Below are positions 14,360 through 23,428 of a DNA stretch of 33,853 nucleotides, in pieces; the stretch's first letter is position 1, and every line of letters starts with the position of its first letter. The stretch is taken from assembly GCA_963169345.1 (NCBI GenBank), contig CAUJCT010000019.1:169366-203218 (forward strand), given 5' to 3'. This stretch comes from Bacteroidota bacterium (lineage in GTDB: Bacteria; Bacteroidota; Bacteroidia; NS11-12g; UBA955). A program made the position numbers and the translations under genes. The notes under the pieces were generated by a model. That model saw only the letters and a list, made by a program, of their open reading frames with translations, was not told the DNA's origin and searched no databases.

Positions 14360-16141
14360 ATGATTGTCAATAAAGCGCCAATACATCAGTTTCATATCCC
14401 TGTTATGGGCCTTGGTTTTACTATAGATTCACCTTTCAAAATAGCACATTTTGGAATCAACTCGGCTGTTTCAGTTATGGAAGATGATTTGCTCGAAAAA
14501 ATGAGAGCTCATTACACTTTACTTTTTAATAAACCGTATACTTTCATTGATAAATCGCAAACGGATTCAAGGGCTAAAAGAGTAAAAGCCTACACTGAAT
14601 TAATGCATGTGGTCACTGATGCTTTGTTTCATCAAGGCCTTAGTCAGATGAATGGAAAAACTGATTTTGAAAAGCGCTATATGGAACTATTGCCTGACGA
14701 TAATCCTTTGCTACATTTATATCATTTATATCTGTCGGATGTAGAGAATATGGAACTATTGAATCAGGTGAGAAGCCTCATGCACAAAGGCAGGATTGAA
14801 TTGAATATTATGACAAAAATCGACAGGCCGGCCTTTGATCTTAAAGGTGTTGCAATGCCGCCTGAGTATTCTGACGCAAAAGCTGCTTTAAGAGGCATAG
14901 CGGAGTCTGATGCAGATGTGTCCATCGTTTTTTCTGCTGGATTTAATCCTGGATTATACGCTTATTGTGAACAGTTTTCGGACTTCTTTCCAGATGAAAA
15001 CGGGATTCAAAGAAAGCAGATCATTTTAAAAGTGAGTGATTTCAGATCTGCAAGAGTGCAAGGATTGTTTTTTGCTAAGAAAGGAATTTGGATTTCTGAG
15101 TTCAGAGTTGAATCTGGACTTAATTGCGGCGGTCATGCTTTTGTTTCAGAGGGTACATTGATGGGGCCGGTATTGCAGGAGTTCAAAGATAAGAGAAATC
15201 AGTTGATGGATGAGTTGTTTCAATCTTGTCAGACTGCCCTTCAAAATAAGAACAGGTTACAGTATCATGAGCAGCCTAAATTGCGGGTAACTGCTCAGGG
15301 TGGTATTGGTAATGCTGAAGAAAATGAGCTTTTAATCAATTATTATCAACTCGATTCATGCGGCTGGGGAAGTCCGTTTTTAATGGTACCTGAAGCGACA
15401 ACTGTAGATGATGCGACACTTGAACAATTAATCAATGCCAGACAAGAAGATTATTATCTCAGTCATGCTTCTCCATTAGGTGTTCCATTTAATAATTTCA
15501 AAAGTAGTTCATCCGACCAACAAAGAATAAACAGAATCAGTAAAGGCAGACCAGGTAGTCCTTGTTATAAGAAGTTTTTAAGCTTTAACACTGAATTTAC
15601 TGATAAGCCTATTTGCACTGCATCGCGACAATATCAGCACCGAAAAATTCAGCAAATAAAAAATGAATATGCCGATACAGCCATTGCCAATCAAAAAATA
15701 GAAATAGTACTCGAAAAAGAATGTCTCTGCGAAGGATTGGGGTCTTCGGCTTTGCAGGTACATGGAATCGAACATGATTATGGTTTGAAAGCCGTAGCCA
15801 TTTGTCCGGGTCCGAATCTAGCCTATTTTAGCGGTGTCTTTACACTTAATCAAATGTGTTCACACATATATGGCAGAATCAATCTCCTCAATCAGTTGAA
15901 CCGACCACACATGTTTATTAACGAATTAAAACTGAACATCGATTATTGGGAGAAACATATCAAGAGCAAAATTCCGGAAGAACAAGATGCAACTTTGTTA
16001 GAGAAATATAAATCCAACTTATTAAAAGGTATAGACTATTACAGAGGCGTATTTAGCAATATAAAAGTATTCATGAAATCTAATGCCGAAGTGTTTTTAA
16101 TGGAATTGGATAAAATGGAGGAAAGGTTAAAGGCTGAATAG
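14360..16141 (+). CDS. Conserved large cytosolic protein of unknown function
   Basis: I do not recognise a named family, although the sequence looks like a conserved Bacteroidota protein. The 593-aa chain has no signal peptide or membrane helix. The N-terminal IPVMGLGFTIDSPFKIAHFG and the later segments ESGLNCGGHAF, VTAQGGIGNAEENELLINYY and GWGSPFLMVPEATTVDD resemble FMN-binding TIM barrels of the glutamate synthase/nitronate monooxygenase type, where a Gly-rich loop grips the flavin phosphate. This assignment is tentative. Cysteines occur in GSPCYKKF, PICTASRQYQHRK and ECLCEGLGSSALQ, with AICPGPNLAYFSGVFTLNQM near the end; an iron-sulfur cluster is conceivable. The final codons (KAE) and the stop lie inside an A-module 8-mer repeat, so the original C-terminus may have been altered. 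Confidence 0.75.
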   Translation: MIVNKAPIHQFHIPVMGLGFTIDSPFKIAHFGINSAVSVMEDDLLEKMRAHYTLLFNKPYTFIDKSQTDSRAKRVKAYTELMHVVTDALFHQGLSQMNGKTDFEKRYMELLPDDNPLLHLYHLYLSDVENMELLNQVRSLMHKGRIELNIMTKIDRPAFDLKGVAMPPEYSDAKAALRGIAESDADVSIVFSAGFNPGLYAYCEQFSDFFPDENGIQRKQIILKVSDFRSARVQGLFFAKKGIWISEFRVESGLNCGGHAFVSEGTLMGPVLQEFKDKRNQLMDELFQSCQTALQNKNRLQYHEQPKLRVTAQGGIGNAEENELLINYYQLDSCGWGSPFLMVPEATTVDDATLEQLINARQEDYYLSHASPLGVPFNNFKSSSSDQQRINRISKGRPGSPCYKKFLSFNTEFTDKPICTASRQYQHRKIQQIKNEYADTAIANQKIEIVLEKECLCEGLGSSALQVHGIEHDYGLKAVAICPGPNLAYFSGVFTLNQMCSHIYGRINLLNQLNRPHMFINELKLNIDYWEKHIKSKIPEEQDATLLEKYKSNLLKGIDYYRGVFSNIKVFMKSNAEVFLMELDKMEERLKAE

Positions 16142-16451
16142 CTGAAAGGCTGAATTGTTTCGCGATGGAAAGGGGAGGTAGATCACAGAACAAGGGCAGA
16201 AAGCGCAGAGCACACAGAAATGATTTTTTCCATAGACACGGCCTTAGTTTGCTTGCGCAAACGGAACACACGGAAAGTTAAGATGAAAGGCTGAATTGAT
16301 TCGAGGTGGAAAGGGGAGGTAGATCGCAGAACAAGGGCAGAAAGCGCAGAGCACACAGAAATGATTTTTTCCATAGACACGGCCTTGGTTTGCTTGCGCA
16401 AACGGAACACACGGAAAGTTAAGATGAAAAGCTGAATTGTTTCGTGGTGGA
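16133..16451. repeat. 141-bp tandem repeat of modules A and B
   Basis: Starting within the end of the 593-aa gene, GCTGAAnn 8-mers lead into a unit that runs from GGCTGAATTGTTTCGCG at 16148 through GTAGATC at 16178 and a B hairpin. It repeats from 16289 (GTAGATC at 16319), an offset of exactly 141 bp, and a third partial start appears at 16430. The two full copies differ at only a few bases. Hairpins GTTTGC-TTGC-GCAAAC lie at 16247-16262 and 16388-16403. The two copies look recent. Confidence 0.85.
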
Positions 16452-16480
16452 TTTGATAGATGTGTGGTATTAGAATATTG

Positions 16481-16843
16481 AGGACTTTTTTGACGCAGAT
16501 TGCTCAGAATTTTTTTTGTAATCATTTAATTCTTTTTGGATTTTTCCGGTATATCTGCTTTGCAGAATACCGGCAGATGTCGCTGAAAGCTTAGTGTAAA
16601 GACACAGTTTATCTTTTTTTATGTTGGGGACTTTTTTAACGCAGATAACACAGAACTTTATTGTTCTGGATAGATTTGTGTTATCCCCCAAATAACTAAA
16701 GAAAACTAAAAATCATCTGCGAATCTTTCAGCGCCATCCTTCCGCTTAAGGCGGATAGTTCAAAAAAATGTTACTTGTATTTATAAACTAGCTCCTAATA
16801 TATTATTAATAATTTTCTGTGATATATGCGTTAAAAAAACGAA
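16481..16843. repeat. Module E, copy 1: miniature inverted-repeat-like element
   Basis: This 363-bp element is matched by 21573-21937 in the same orientation. It opens with AGGACTTTTTTGACGCAG and ends near TATGCGTTAAAAAAACGAA, imperfect inverted repeats of each other. A second internal copy of the opening (GGACTTTTTTAACGCAGAT, about 16627) divides it in two units. The first contains the hairpin CCGGTAT-atCTGCtttGCAGa-ATACCGG; the second contains CATCTGCGAATCTTTCAGCG and a CCGC-ttaa-GGCGG stem. It has no coding capacity. Nothing further is seen in the remaining 16844-16965. Confidence 0.75.
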
Positions 16844-16965
16844 TCTCTTCAACCCTTCTTATCTTATATCTATTCGTATAATTTTGTTGGATTGCAGCAT
16901 TTTATTTTTTGTGCTTGTCTAATTTGTAATTAAGGTTCTTTGTTTTTAACGCTTACTTTTTGTTT

Positions 16966-19900
16966 ATGTACAGATTATTATTACTATTGTTTTTACCATT
17001 ACATCTCTTTTCTCAAAATACCGAAGAGAAATTGAATGAATATAAAAATTATTCAAAAGATGAATTTCTTTATATTCATACCAGTCAGGCTTTTTATGAA
17101 CCGGGTACCGGCATCTATGGCACTATTTGGGTGTTTGATGCCTCTGACAAATCACTGGAAAATGCCACCAATCTGGTGGAAATCGAGCTGCTCAATCCTT
17201 CGGGTGTTTCTATTTATAATTATAAACTTAATACTTTTAAAGGCTCTGTTTCATTTTCATTTTCCATACCCAATGTTTCCGGAATTTATACAATCAAAGC
17301 CAGGTTGTTAAATGGTGGTAAAACATTTGAGAAGCCTTTTATTTCCAAGCAAATTCAGGTTCAAAAGGTAAAAGCTACCAATCTGATGTTAAACGTCTCT
17401 GCAGATAAACCTATTTACCTTTTTGGGGATTCCGTTACTTTAAAACTTCAGGGATTGACTGCGATGAAATTTGTTCCTGCCTCTACCAGGATTGAGTATG
17501 CGCTTTATATCGATGGCTATATCAATACCTCCGGTTTTGTTATGACGGATTCAGATGGCAACGCAGTATTGGGTTTACGTTTGCCCAAGGATGTTGATAT
17601 TCGCTCAGCTATGGTGCATTTTAATATGGATGTTGATGGCTTGAGTTGCAGTAATATTAAAATCATTCAGCTACCAGGAACTGGAAATCATGTTAAATTT
17701 TTTCCTGAAGGTGGACAGATGCTTGAAGGTCAGCCTTCGCGTGTGGCATTTAAACTTAGAGATAAGAATGGTGTCGCCAAGATGGGTAAAGGTCTTTTAG
17801 TGGATGTCAGGGATGGTGTAATAGCTCCTGTGGCGACAGAACATGAAGGGATGGGTGTGTTTACTTTTACCCCTGTCAAAGGTCATCGCTATCAGTTATT
17901 GATAATGGATTCGGACAATCAGGTTGATACTTTTGAAATAAAGAACATTCAATCTTCTGGCTTCGTTATTAATGCTCACCAGATAAAGGACACCGGAATT
18001 ATAGTCGAATTCAGAGGTAAAATACAAAAAGCTAAATTGTTTGTTCGAATGGCAGATAATTTAGTCAAAAAAGTTGACCTTAATCTGGATTCATTTCATA
18101 AAGTTGTCATACCGATAAGCCATCTTCCTATGGGAATTGTTCAATTGACTGTATTGGATTCCATGTGGCAGGTGCTTGGTGAAAGACTTTTGTTTGTCAA
18201 TTACAATAAGCAATTGAGAATATCCTATAGTTTTAATAAAGAGAGATATGAAACGAATGAAGAGGTTGTATTGAATATTGAAGCAAAGGATTTCAATGGT
18301 AAACCTGTTCAGGGCATGTCAGCAATATCTGTTTATCAAAATGATTTGTATCTAGCATCAGACCCTAATCAAGCCAATGCCATGAGTGAGTTGTATCTGA
18401 GTCAGGAACTTAAAAATGAGATTGAACATCCGGCTTATTATTTCAAAAAGGAAAACGCATCTTCCTTAGCGCATCTCGATTTACTGATGATGTGCAGTGA
18501 AAGCGTGAGATTGCCTTACTGGGCTCTTGATTCAGCGCTTCATAAATTAAAACTGCAGGCAAGTGTCAATCAAAAGTTTGTGGTCAGAGGCCGAATATTT
18601 GACAGAAAAAATTTTGTAGATGTAGATTTTTACTACCCATTGACTCAACTCATCTGCCTCAATAACGGACAGCAATTTTCTGTTGACTCTAATGGATATT
18701 TCACTATAGTGGGCATACCCAATGATGCTGATTTGAATTTTAAAGTAAAAGCGCCTGGTCAGCATGGACATTGGTTTACCGTTAAACCCTGGCTTTTGAA
18801 AAGTGATATTTTATCAGATAAAAACATACAATGGTATATTGAAGAAGACGTGGATTCATTGAGTCTGTATGCCAAACAAAACTGGAGTAAACTGGTAGAT
18901 AAAAATGTACAAGTAGATGAAAGTTTTTCCAAAGTGAGGGATTCCAAGCAAGAAATTGTAGCTCAGTTGAATAAAGAACAGGTCTTTCAGAATGCGCGCA
19001 TACCTGGAGCAAGTCATGGACAATATGTAGATGGTGTCAGAGTAAATTCAAGTAATTTAGAACATAATCAGCGAGCTGGATTTAGAGGTGTTACTGGTTT
19101 TGCAGGGTTAATAGGGTATACAAGTATATATGATTACCCTGAAAATGCAAGTGGATTAGTAAATGTGAGCAAAAGTCAGAGTATGGAGAGAAGTTATATT
19201 TATCCGGCTTCTTATAGTGGTTATAATCGTTCAACTTTCAATTCAAGGAAATCACTCATAGTTTCTGAAAAGTATATAGACGATTACAGTTATTATTATT
19301 GGCCAAGTACCTCTTTGTTTACCAATTATAACGACCCTTATGAATTCGTGCAGGACGACAATGGAAGGAGTATATACATCGATACATCAAGAAATAGTAA
19401 TTTGTTGAATTACTATAATAATTATTACAGAGGGTATAATAATCCATCTGCGAATAAAAAACTATGCTATTTTTATCGTGTTGAATTAGATAAGTCAGGA
19501 AAAGCTCAAATAAGGTTTCGCAATAGTGCATTGACAGGTGTATACAGGTGCAATGCGATAGTTGCAGGGGCCGGAATGGTCAGTGAACAGGATACAGTTT
19601 ATTCGGTTAGCAATAATGTGCTTTTCGAGTTTAATATGCCCGAACAGGTTTGGAAGAATGAAATCATATTCCCTGAATTAAAACTAAAGAATACATCTAA
19701 TACCAGACAATTGGTTAATGTTGAGTTTCGATACGGTGGCAGAGATATTGAATTTGAAGTGAAGTTAGACTCTCTGTCTACTTTTGATACTACATTTAAG
19801 TTGGATGTAAGTAATTATTCATACATAAGATACACACTTGATTTAGGATATAGTAAGAATTATGACAAACAAATAGGGGCAGTTATCATTAATCAACCTA

Positions 19901-21456
19901 AGCTTTATGAGTCGTTTGTTTTCAATGGTTCAAAAGCGGCTAGTATAGACACATTTTATATTCCGGATAATGTAAATATCAATAAGGATTTGCGTGTAAG
20001 TTTAAGTGTCCAGAGTGATGTCAATGTTATAATTGATGATATGGCAAAGGGCATGTTAAGGATGCCTCATGGCTGCTTTGAACAAGTCAGCTCAACAAAT
20101 TATCCCAATATTCTTGCCTATAAACTTTTAATGCAAAACAAAAAATATGATGAGGCAAAAATGGATAGTTATAAGGAGTATATCATTGCAGGATATAACA
20201 AAATGGTAGCCTATGAAACATCAAAAGGTGGATTCGAATGGTATGGAGGTTTGCCTCCGCATGAAGGTCTTACAGCTTATGGTTTGATGCAGTTTCTGGA
20301 AATGAGACAGATAGGGATTGATGTCGATCCTGTTATGTTTAAAAGGGTTTCCAAGTGGTTATATGGTCGGTTCAGTTCTAATGGCTCAATAAAACAGTCG
20401 GAAGGTAAATATGGTTTTAGTAGTCAGAATAATCTGGTAGTAACCACTTATGCAACCTGGGTGCTAAGTCAGATTAAAGGCTTTGACCTCAAACAGCAGA
20501 TTTCTTATATTGATAAGAATATGCAGCAAAATATGGACCCGTACATTGTTGCATTTTTGAGTGATATTTATAAAATGCATGGAGATACACTTAAGTCTAA
20601 TTTCTGGACAAATCAGTTGGTACTAACATGTCAGCAAGGTCTAGATGAGTTGACCTGTTTGAATACTTTGACCAACTCTTATGGTATTGGAAAAGAAATT
20701 GAATTATACGGCGTTGTAGCTTCTCATTTAATACAAAATGGTAAGCACAATGAATTGGTGTATGCGCTTATTCAAAGGATAATGAAATTCAGAACTGCTA
20801 ATGGTCATTTCCCTTCAACTCAATCTACTATATGGGGAATGAAGGCACTGGTGCTTTGGATGAATACTATTAATTCCCAGAAGTCCGGTAATCCATTACT
20901 GATAAATGTAAATGGAAAAGAGTTCAGTTTGCCATTGATTTCAAACTATGACCTGAAATACCCATTCGAATTGAAACATGGAATGAATATCATTTCAACT
21001 AAAGGATTGAATAGTGATATGTTTTATCAATTGATGTTTGAATGGTTAATTCCAGATGCGGACAAGGCAAGTGAACAATTGAAGATTAGTACCTTTATAG
21101 CAAAGGATTCTTTTAAAGTAGGGGAGTTAGTGCCATTAAAAATACATATCAGCAATCTTCAGCCAAAAGTTTTGGATCAGGTTGTAGCAGTTATAAATTT
21201 ACCAAGTGGATGTAACGCTAACCCTGAGCAGCTGCGCATTATGAAAGAGAATGGTAGCATCGATTACTATGAAATCGTAGGTAATAAAGTTCACTTGTAT
21301 TTCAGACATCTGGATAGTCTGGAGACGAAAATAGTCATAATACCTTATACACCCGGAGTGAAAGGTCATTTAATTCAACCTGAAATCATAGTCTATCCAT
21401 ATTATTATCCTGAGATGGTTGCCAATACGAGGATGTTTGGGTTGAAGATTGATTAG
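16966..21456 (+). CDS. Alpha-2-macroglobulin-like protein with thioester
   Basis: This 1496-aa exported protein starts with a signal peptide (MYRLLLLLFLPLHLFSQ). Beta-sandwich MG domains occupy the first half (for example KPIYLFGDSVTLKLQG; FKLRDKNGVAKMGKG). A Tyr/Asn/Ser-rich low-complexity segment at about 720-835 is a possible bait region, preceded by IPGASHGQYVDGVRV, which resembles a TonB plug strand. The C-terminal half has the thioester domain: MPHGCFEQVSSTNYPN, with C1037 and Q1040 able to form the internal thioester, and an alpha/alpha-toroid after it. Such proteins trap proteases or attach to foreign surfaces; that role is inferred from the family. The ATG at 16966 is preferred to an upstream TTG. 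The gene stands alone between two E repeats. Confidence 0.9.
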   Translation: MYRLLLLLFLPLHLFSQNTEEKLNEYKNYSKDEFLYIHTSQAFYEPGTGIYGTIWVFDASDKSLENATNLVEIELLNPSGVSIYNYKLNTFKGSVSFSFSIPNVSGIYTIKARLLNGGKTFEKPFISKQIQVQKVKATNLMLNVSADKPIYLFGDSVTLKLQGLTAMKFVPASTRIEYALYIDGYINTSGFVMTDSDGNAVLGLRLPKDVDIRSAMVHFNMDVDGLSCSNIKIIQLPGTGNHVKFFPEGGQMLEGQPSRVAFKLRDKNGVAKMGKGLLVDVRDGVIAPVATEHEGMGVFTFTPVKGHRYQLLIMDSDNQVDTFEIKNIQSSGFVINAHQIKDTGIIVEFRGKIQKAKLFVRMADNLVKKVDLNLDSFHKVVIPISHLPMGIVQLTVLDSMWQVLGERLLFVNYNKQLRISYSFNKERYETNEEVVLNIEAKDFNGKPVQGMSAISVYQNDLYLASDPNQANAMSELYLSQELKNEIEHPAYYFKKENASSLAHLDLLMMCSESVRLPYWALDSALHKLKLQASVNQKFVVRGRIFDRKNFVDVDFYYPLTQLICLNNGQQFSVDSNGYFTIVGIPNDADLNFKVKAPGQHGHWFTVKPWLLKSDILSDKNIQWYIEEDVDSLSLYAKQNWSKLVDKNVQVDESFSKVRDSKQEIVAQLNKEQVFQNARIPGASHGQYVDGVRVNSSNLEHNQRAGFRGVTGFAGLIGYTSIYDYPENASGLVNVSKSQSMERSYIYPASYSGYNRSTFNSRKSLIVSEKYIDDYSYYYWPSTSLFTNYNDPYEFVQDDNGRSIYIDTSRNSNLLNYYNNYYRGYNNPSANKKLCYFYRVELDKSGKAQIRFRNSALTGVYRCNAIVAGAGMVSEQDTVYSVSNNVLFEFNMPEQVWKNEIIFPELKLKNTSNTRQLVNVEFRYGGRDIEFEVKLDSLSTFDTTFKLDVSNYSYIRYTLDLGYSKNYDKQIGAVIINQPKLYESFVFNGSKAASIDTFYIPDNVNINKDLRVSLSVQSDVNVIIDDMAKGMLRMPHGCFEQVSSTNYPNILAYKLLMQNKKYDEAKMDSYKEYIIAGYNKMVAYETSKGGFEWYGGLPPHEGLTAYGLMQFLEMRQIGIDVDPVMFKRVSKWLYGRFSSNGSIKQSEGKYGFSSQNNLVVTTYATWVLSQIKGFDLKQQISYIDKNMQQNMDPYIVAFLSDIYKMHGDTLKSNFWTNQLVLTCQQGLDELTCLNTLTNSYGIGKEIELYGVVASHLIQNGKHNELVYALIQRIMKFRTANGHFPSTQSTIWGMKALVLWMNTINSQKSGNPLLINVNGKEFSLPLISNYDLKYPFELKHGMNIISTKGLNSDMFYQLMFEWLIPDADKASEQLKISTFIAKDSFKVGELVPLKIHISNLQPKVLDQVVAVINLPSGCNANPEQLRIMKENGSIDYYEIVGNKVHLYFRHLDSLETKIVIIPYTPGVKGHLIQPEIIVYPYYYPEMVANTRMFGLKID

Positions 21457-21474
21457 AGATCAGATGAAGGAGAA

Positions 21475-21545
21475 GCTGAAAGGCTGAAAGGCTGAAAGGC
21501 TGAAAGGCTGAATAGCTGAATAGCTGAATTGTTTCGCGGTTGAGT
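21475..21545. repeat. Seven-copy 8-bp tandem repeat (module A)
   Basis: Seven consecutive 8-mers, GCTGAAAG four times, GCTGAATA twice and GCTGAATT once, occupy 21475-21530, followed by GTTTCGCGGT. It lies 18 bp after the macroglobulin stop codon. It is the longest run of this 8-mer in the window, and its copy number probably varies between strains. Confidence 0.85.
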
Positions 21546-21572
21546 TGACAGCGCTATGGTATGTGAATGATA

Positions 21573-21937
21573 AGGACTTTTTTGACGCAGATTGCACAGA
21601 ACTTTATTTTGTGAACTTTTTGTTTTTTGGGATTTGTTCCGGTATACCTGCTTTGCAGGAAACCGGCAGATGTCGCAGAAAGCTATGAGGAAAGCAACAG
21701 TTTATCTTCCAAAAATGTTGAGGACTTTTTTAACGCAGATTGCACAGAACTTTATTATCCAAAATCCGTTTGTGCTATCCTCAGATTGACTTTAGAAAAC
21801 TAAGAAACATCTGCGAATCTTTCAGCGCCATCTCTCCGCCTATGGCGGATATTTCGTAAAAAACGATAACCATACTTATAATTAATTTTCAATTGTACTA
21901 TTAATAAATATCTGCGATATCTGCGTTAAAAAACGAA
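21573..21937. repeat. Module E, copy 2: miniature inverted-repeat-like element
   Basis: This is the second copy of the element at 16481-16843, in the same orientation and on the other side of the macroglobulin gene. Its inner unit has a perfect 15-bp terminal inverted repeat: TTTTTTAACGCAGAT at 21726-21740 and ATCTGCGTTAAAAAA at 21919-21933. The outer unit has the hairpin around CCGGTATACCTGC/GCAGGAAACCGG. The end sequence CTGCGTTAAAAAACGAAACT recurs at about 27603-27622. No open reading frame is supported and no target-site duplication is obvious. Confidence 0.75.
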
Positions 21938-21954
21938 ACTATTAATTCAGCGGT

Positions 21955-22070
21955 TCTACCTTCCGCGCCTTCCAGTTTGCGCAAGCAAACCCCTGCCGTG
22001 TCAAGCGCAACAAAATTTCTGTGTGATCTGCGTGTTCCGTATTTGTTCTGCGATCTACCTTTCAATACTC
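21955..22070. repeat. Inverted module B
   Basis: This is the reverse orientation of the B module: GTTTGC-GCAA-GCAAAC hairpin at 21975-21990, CTGCCGTGTCAAGCGCAAC, TTTCTGTGTGATCTGCGTG and TTCTGCGATCTACC. It sits between module E and the 3' end of the porin gene. No gene is supported between 21457 and 22083. Confidence 0.75.
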
Positions 22071-22083
22071 AATACTCCTTGTC

Positions 22084-23427
22084 TTACAGCCTAAACAGCG
22101 TTACAAATATTATCCGACTCTCCGATTTTACTAAATCCGGTCGCCAGTCTGGTGGCAATGTTTGTGTGGTGAATCCATTTGGAGATGTTACTCCTCCGCG
22201 TCCGGCAAAGTAGGGTACAGATGATTGTCTATGCACATATTCTAATCGGAATGTGATACTTTGATTTGGCATCCAATCGATATTACACGAATAATCGAAA
22301 CCTTTAAATTGGTCACCGGGATTTGCAGTAAATGGAAAAGCTCCTGCTGTTTTAGTCGGGTCTGTAGCTAAAGGTAAGGCACTGGCCTGTCCCGTTGGAA
22401 GTAATACCAGATAACGTCCGGGATTGGTCATATAACCGCCTCCAAATGTCAAGGCTAATTTGTTTTTGTAAAACCACAGTCGATTGTAGAACATGGCACT
22501 CATAAAATGTTGACTTGGATTGGATGAATCTCCCTTAAAAGCTTTTACCCCTGCGCCGTTCTCAAAACCAATATCTCCGGTGAGTGAAAATGCAGCTCTG
22601 CTTAATCCTCTTTTTTCAGGTTTGTTGAAATAGCGCAACAAGATACTATTATCCGAATGAAAACGCTTTCTTCCGGGTAATCCTGCTGCATCTGTGCCGT
22701 AATAATTATTACTTACCAGTTTAATTTTACTGTTGTTAGACATCCACATTACACTGCCGCCTAATCCAGGCATAGAATTAAATTTACCATAACTTTGCCA
22801 TCCATTTATAATCCATGGTTCTATCTTCAGGTTTTTAGTTGGAAAAATCTGAATGCGAATGCCGTTAAAAAACCATGGGGTATTGTCTGAGGTGAAGGAT
22901 GCCTGATATTCCCAGTTCTCTTGCTGATAATAAGAATTTAAACCTATATATGACATAAATAATCCCATATCTACATTGATGCCATACCATTTGTTGAAGT
23001 GATAACCGGCATAGGCTTCACTCAAATATCTGTAAGCATTATTTAACTCATATTGTCCTCTGTATGGGCTGTAATCATTTCTGGGAACAACAATAGAGCG
23101 TGTGCCAAATTGGGTCATCACTCTTGCCCGGGCTTGCTTGTAATTGAAGTCGCCTCCAAAATGTAAACCTGAAACCTGCATTTCATTGTTACGGGCCAAA
23201 GCAGTTGAACCGATAACTGTGTTGTCTATTGGTCGGTTGAGTGAATGGGTGTAGTTAATGTCAAGCAGAACCGAAGGAGTGAAGTATGGTATGTTAAAAA
23301 TTCCTGAATCCCTTCTGTCATTGCCGTTTTGCCAGGTAGCATCAATATGAGCAAATGGCAGTTTGTTTTGTCCTTGCAGGGTATGCAAAAACAGGGAAAT
23401 AATCATCCCGATATACAATCTATTCAT
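22084..23427 (-). CDS. Outer-membrane beta-barrel porin, BBP2-like
   Basis: The 447-aa protein has a signal peptide (about 1-19, ending LQGQ) and alternating aromatic/polar strands to a C-terminal strand ending IIFVTLFRL. Segments GGDFNYKQARARVMTQFGTRS, SEAYAGYHFNKWYGINVDMG and SYIGLNSYYQQENWEYQ fit the putative beta-barrel porin-2 (BBP2/OmpL-like) family. It should form an outer-membrane pore for small solutes. Its start lies 1 nt after the kup stop codon, so the two are one transcriptional unit; the porin may supply potassium to Kup across the outer membrane, an inference from position. Confidence 0.88.
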   Translation of the reverse strand: MNRLYIGMIISLFLHTLQGQNKLPFAHIDATWQNGNDRRDSGIFNIPYFTPSVLLDINYTHSLNRPIDNTVIGSTALARNNEMQVSGLHFGGDFNYKQARARVMTQFGTRSIVVPRNDYSPYRGQYELNNAYRYLSEAYAGYHFNKWYGINVDMGLFMSYIGLNSYYQQENWEYQASFTSDNTPWFFNGIRIQIFPTKNLKIEPWIINGWQSYGKFNSMPGLGGSVMWMSNNSKIKLVSNNYYGTDAAGLPGRKRFHSDNSILLRYFNKPEKRGLSRAAFSLTGDIGFENGAGVKAFKGDSSNPSQHFMSAMFYNRLWFYKNKLALTFGGGYMTNPGRYLVLLPTGQASALPLATDPTKTAGAFPFTANPGDQFKGFDYSCNIDWMPNQSITFRLEYVHRQSSVPYFAGRGGVTSPNGFTTQTLPPDWRPDLVKSESRIIFVTLFRL

Positions 23428-23428
23428 T

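Noticed and set aside
16183..16525. Open frames on the minus strand with repeated FRLRKQTKAVSMEKI-like translation
   Set aside because: They are translations of the 141-bp tandem repeat; similar frames appear at 9644-10025 and 27357-27668 wherever module B occurs. No start signals or protein-like conservation.
16960..16965. TTG start two codons earlier for the macroglobulin gene
   Set aside because: The TTG is part of a promoter-like TTTTTG run and the ATG at 16966 opens a normal signal peptide.
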